A stretch of 7,089 bases of DNA. It comes from Phyllobacteriaceae bacterium. Lineage in GTDB: Bacteria; Pseudomonadota; Alphaproteobacteria; Rhizobiales; Ancalomicrobiaceae. Within the stretch, counting starts at the first letter, position 1; every line of letters begins with the position of its first letter. A program made the position numbers and the translations under genes. The notes under the pieces were generated by a model. The model did not search any database. It was not told where the DNA came from and worked only from the letters and a program-made list of their open reading frames with translations. Shown piece after piece: positions 4,523-7,089 of the stretch. The stretch covers positions 1 to 7,089 of the forward strand of contig JAAYVT010000501.1 in assembly GCA_012517025.1 (NCBI GenBank), read 5' to 3'.

Positions 4523-7089
4523 GCCCGTCGCCTCGCCGCCCTCCTCCTCGGCCTCTTCGTCCTCGCCGGCGGCGTCGCCCTCGCCGACGAGGCCTCCGAT
4601 CGGTCCTGGCTGGTCGGCTGGGTCGAGAAGACCATTTCCACCCCCGACCGCCAAATCCGCCTCGGCCGCATCGACGGCGCGCTCTCTTCCGACGTGCGTC
4701 TCGAAAGCATCACCATCGCCGACCGGCGCGGTGTGTGGTTCGCGATCCGCGACGTCCATCTGGTGTGGAGCCGCGCCGACCTCCTGAAGGGCCGCCTCAC
4801 CGTCGCCTCGCTCGACGCCGGCTCGATCGAGATGACGCGCAAGCCCGATCCGGCGACCGGCGAGGCGGCGACCGACGACGCTTCCGCCGACTTCGCCCTG
4901 CCCGACTTGCCGGTGGCGGCCTCGATCGGCCGCATCTCGGTGCCGACGGTGCGGCTGCCGGCCGAGGTCGCTGGGCGCCCGACGGTGCTGTCGATCGCCG
5001 GGCGCGGGCGACTCGACGGCGGTGATCTCGACGTCGACCTCTCCGCCACCCGCATCGAGCCGCAGGGCGGCTCCTTCTCGCTGACCACGACCTACGCCGA
5101 GAAGACCCGCCGCATCGCCCTCGCGCTCGCGCTCCACGAGCCGAAGGGCGGCCTGCTCTCGACCATCCTGGCACTGCCCGGCGAACCGCCGATCGGCTTC
5201 GCCATCCGCGGCGACGCGCCCATCGACACCTTCACCGCCGCCATCGGCCTCGACGCCGACGGCAAGCCCCTGCTCGCCGGCCGCGCCGAGACCAAACTCG
5301 ACGGCACCGACCGCACCTTCGCCGTCGACGTCGACGGCTCGCTCGAGGATCTGGTCGGTCGCGGCGGTGCCCTCACCGGCGGCGGCAGCGAGCTGCATCT
5401 CTTCGCCCGCCGCTCCGCCGACGGCACGATCCGCCTCGATCGGGCGAGATTGAAGACCGGCGCCGCGAGCTTCGACGCCGCCGGCGGCTACGTGCCCACC
5501 GACGCCGGCACGGCCATCGCCCTCGACCGTCTGGCGGTCGCCTGGAAGACCGCGAGCCTCGAGCTCGCGCGTCCGACGACGATCCGCATCGCCGACGGCA
5601 CCGTCACCGTGCCGCCGTCGAGCCTGCGCCTCGGCCTTTCCGACGCGAAGACCTTCGGCACCATCGACGTCGCCGGCAGCGCCGGCCGCGACCTCGCCCT
5701 CGACGTGACCGCCCGCCGCCTGCCGCTGGCGATCGCCCGCGTCGCCGCGCCCGATCTCGGCGCCGACGGCACCGTCGCCCTCGACGCCCACGTGGCGGGA
5801 CCACGCAAGGCCCCGACCGTCGCCTGGAAACTGATCGGCGAGGAACTTTCCACCGCCGCCGCCCGCGCCGCCCACCTGCCACCGGCGAAAGTGACGGCGC
5901 GCGGCGACTTCGCCGCGAACGCCACCACCCTCGACGCCACCGCCGCCCTCGGTCCCGACGCGACGGCGACCGCGAAAGGTCGGGTGCCGCTTTCCGGCGA
6001 CGGCCTCGCCCTCGACGTCGCCGCCCGGCGCGTCCCCCTCGCCTTCGCCGACGGCGTCGCCCCCGGTCTCGGCGGACGCGGCGCCTTCGCCCTCGACGCC
6101 CAGGTCGGCGGTTCGCTCGCCGCCCCGACCGCCGCCTGGAAGGTGACCGGCGCCGGGCTCTCGATCGCCGGCGGTCGCGCCGCCCGCCTGCCGGCCGCCG
6201 ACCTCACCGCCTCCGGCGCCTTCGCCGCCGACGCCACCACCCTCGACGCCGCCGTCACCCTCGGCGCCGACGCCGGCCTGACCGCGAAGGGGCGCCTGCC
6301 CTTCACCGGCGACGGCCTCGCCCTCGACCTGACCGCGCGACACGTCCCGCTCGCCTTGGCCGACGGCGCCTCGCCCGGCCTCGGCGGACGCGGCACGCTC
6401 TCGGCGACGGCGACCGCGACCGGCTCCCTCGCCGCCCCGCAGGTCGACTGGAAGGTCGCCGGCGAGACGTTGAGCGTGGCGGCGACCCGCGACGCCGGCC
6501 TCGCCCTGCTGACCCTCGCCGCGAACGGCCGGCTCGACCGGACCGCGACCACGCTCACCGCCACCCTCGCCGACCGCGATCGCATCAAACTCTCCGCCGA
6601 CGGCCGCGTACCGCTGGACGGCGGCGATCTCGCGATGAAGATTCGCGGCTCGCTCTCCCTCGCCCTCGCCGACGCGACCTTGCGCGAGCGCGGCGCCAGA
6701 GCGACCGGCCGCGCCGACCTCGACGTCGCGGTCGCCGGTCCGCTCGCCGCGCCGAAGCCGACCGGCACGATCACCCTCGCCGACGGCACCTTCACCGATC
6801 CGGAGACCGCGATGCGCCTCTCCGGCATCGGCGCGCGCCTCCGCATGAGCGGCGACCGCGTGACCGTCGAGGATCTCCACGCGACGACCGGCAAGAACGG
6901 CAGCGTCGCGGTGCGCGGCGGGGTCGGGCTCGGAGCGGACCTTCCGGCCGATCTGACCCTGACGCTGCGCGGCGCCAATCTCGCCTACGGCGACGTCCTG
7001 CGCACCGAGGTCGGCGGCGAGCTGCGCCTCACCGGCCCGATCGCCCGCGAACCGATGCTTTCCGGGCGCCTCGACCTCGGCCGCACCGA
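4520..7089 (+). CDS. tamB: TamB, translocation and assembly module inner-membrane protein (partial, 3' end off the right edge)
   Basis: The frame is open from ATG 4520 to the window end: 856 complete codons with no stop. Residues 4-22 form a hydrophobic signal anchor (LAALLLGLFVLAGGVALA). Residues 46-108 match the TamB N-terminal domain: IRLGRIDGALSSDVRLESIT, then DRRGVWFAIRDVHLVWSRADLLKGRLTVASLDAGSIEM, including the typical D..G.W...W....LL.GRL pattern. The rest is alternating beta-strand sequence expected of the TamB/AsmA-like lipid-binding groove, with a ~104-residue tandem repeat from about residue 394. Family TamB proteins are about 1,200-1,500 residues, so the C-terminal DUF490 domain that contacts TamA lies outside the window. 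TamB spans the periplasm, working with TamA in outer-membrane protein assembly and, as an AsmA-like protein, in phospholipid transport to the outer membrane. Long minus-strand frames across the same DNA are shadows: they lack recognisable motifs, while this frame has motifs, a strong ribosome site and an operon partner. Confidence 0.92.
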   Translation, partial: MARRLAALLLGLFVLAGGVALADEASDRSWLVGWVEKTISTPDRQIRLGRIDGALSSDVRLESITIADRRGVWFAIRDVHLVWSRADLLKGRLTVASLDAGSIEMTRKPDPATGEAATDDASADFALPDLPVAASIGRISVPTVRLPAEVAGRPTVLSIAGRGRLDGGDLDVDLSATRIEPQGGSFSLTTTYAEKTRRIALALALHEPKGGLLSTILALPGEPPIGFAIRGDAPIDTFTAAIGLDADGKPLLAGRAETKLDGTDRTFAVDVDGSLEDLVGRGGALTGGGSELHLFARRSADGTIRLDRARLKTGAASFDAAGGYVPTDAGTAIALDRLAVAWKTASLELARPTTIRIADGTVTVPPSSLRLGLSDAKTFGTIDVAGSAGRDLALDVTARRLPLAIARVAAPDLGADGTVALDAHVAGPRKAPTVAWKLIGEELSTAAARAAHLPPAKVTARGDFAANATTLDATAALGPDATATAKGRVPLSGDGLALDVAARRVPLAFADGVAPGLGGRGAFALDAQVGGSLAAPTAAWKVTGAGLSIAGGRAARLPAADLTASGAFAADATTLDAAVTLGADAGLTAKGRLPFTGDGLALDLTARHVPLALADGASPGLGGRGTLSATATATGSLAAPQVDWKVAGETLSVAATRDAGLALLTLAANGRLDRTATTLTATLADRDRIKLSADGRVPLDGGDLAMKIRGSLSLALADATLRERGARATGRADLDVAVAGPLAAPKPTGTITLADGTFTDPETAMRLSGIGARLRMSGDRVTVEDLHATTGKNGSVAVRGGVGLGADLPADLTLTLRGANLAYGDVLRTEVGGELRLTGPIAREPMLSGRLDLGRT
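5699..6952 (+). repeat. Tandem 312-bp (104-residue) repeats inside tamB
   Basis: Three consecutive units of exactly 312 bp (5699-6010, 6011-6322, 6323-6634) encode aligned 104-residue blocks with no length change. Each begins LD-V/L-x-AR-x-x-PLA, continues through P-x-LG-x-x-G, then W-K-x-x-G, T-TLDA or T-TLTA, and ends KGR-x-P or DGR-x-P before DGLA/GDLA. A more diverged fourth block of 318 bp follows (6635-6952), and a looser one of about 306 bp may precede (from 5393). Identity reaches DNA level: an 18-base word recurs at 5921 and 6233, a 21-base word at 5996 and 6308, and a 15-base word at 6068 and 6380, each exactly 312 bases apart. Confidence 0.85.

Noticed and set aside
4493..6978. Very long minus-strand open frames (795 and 496 residues) opposite tamB
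   Set aside because: They are composed of low-complexity Gly/Ala/Glu/Arg or Arg/Ser/Pro sequence without family motifs. The plus-strand frame is open for the full length, has TamB motifs, a strong ribosome site and an overlap with tamA. High GC at third positions leaves the antisense frames free of stops.

Overview
The window is chromosomal DNA of very high GC content (around 70% by eye) with a strong C/G third-position bias. Gene content points to an alphaproteobacterium, most likely in the Hyphomicrobiales (Rhizobiales). The CpdR-type cell-cycle response regulator is characteristic of alphaproteobacteria, and it sits divergently beside an N-formylglutamate amidohydrolase-like gene and just upstream of a tRNA-Val gene. 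I cannot name a genus from the sequence alone.

Layout. Bases 1-302 (minus strand) are the first ~100 codons of an N-formylglutamate amidohydrolase family protein that runs off the left edge. A 171-bp divergent spacer separates it from cpdR (474-842, plus), a complete single-domain response regulator. After a 127-bp spacer carrying a good sigma70-type promoter comes tRNA-Val(GAC) with an encoded CCA (970-1044). A further 184 bp of GC-rich spacer leads to an AGE-family (N-acylglucosamine 2-epimerase-like) sugar epimerase/isomerase (1229-2404). A 190-bp spacer rich in inverted repeats precedes tamA (2595-4520), an Omp85-family outer-membrane protein. tamB (4520 to beyond 7089) follows, its ATG overlapping the tamA stop codon by one base.

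How the genes work together. tamA and tamB form a translationally coupled pair encoding the translocation and assembly module: TamA is the outer-membrane barrel with POTRA domains, and TamB is the inner-membrane-anchored, periplasm-spanning partner. cpdR acts in a different process, ClpXP-dependent proteolysis in the cell-cycle circuit. The amidohydrolase and the AGE enzyme are metabolic genes whose exact substrates cannot be fixed from sequence.

No mobile element, CRISPR array, phage gene or defence system is visible. The window looks like ordinary conserved core chromosome. The two most unusual features are an almost exact 104-residue tandem repeat inside TamB, visible at DNA level as a 312-bp period, and a run of dyads with competing pairings in the tamA leader. 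Many long open frames on the opposite strand, especially opposite tamB and the AGE gene, are by-products of the GC bias and are not annotated.
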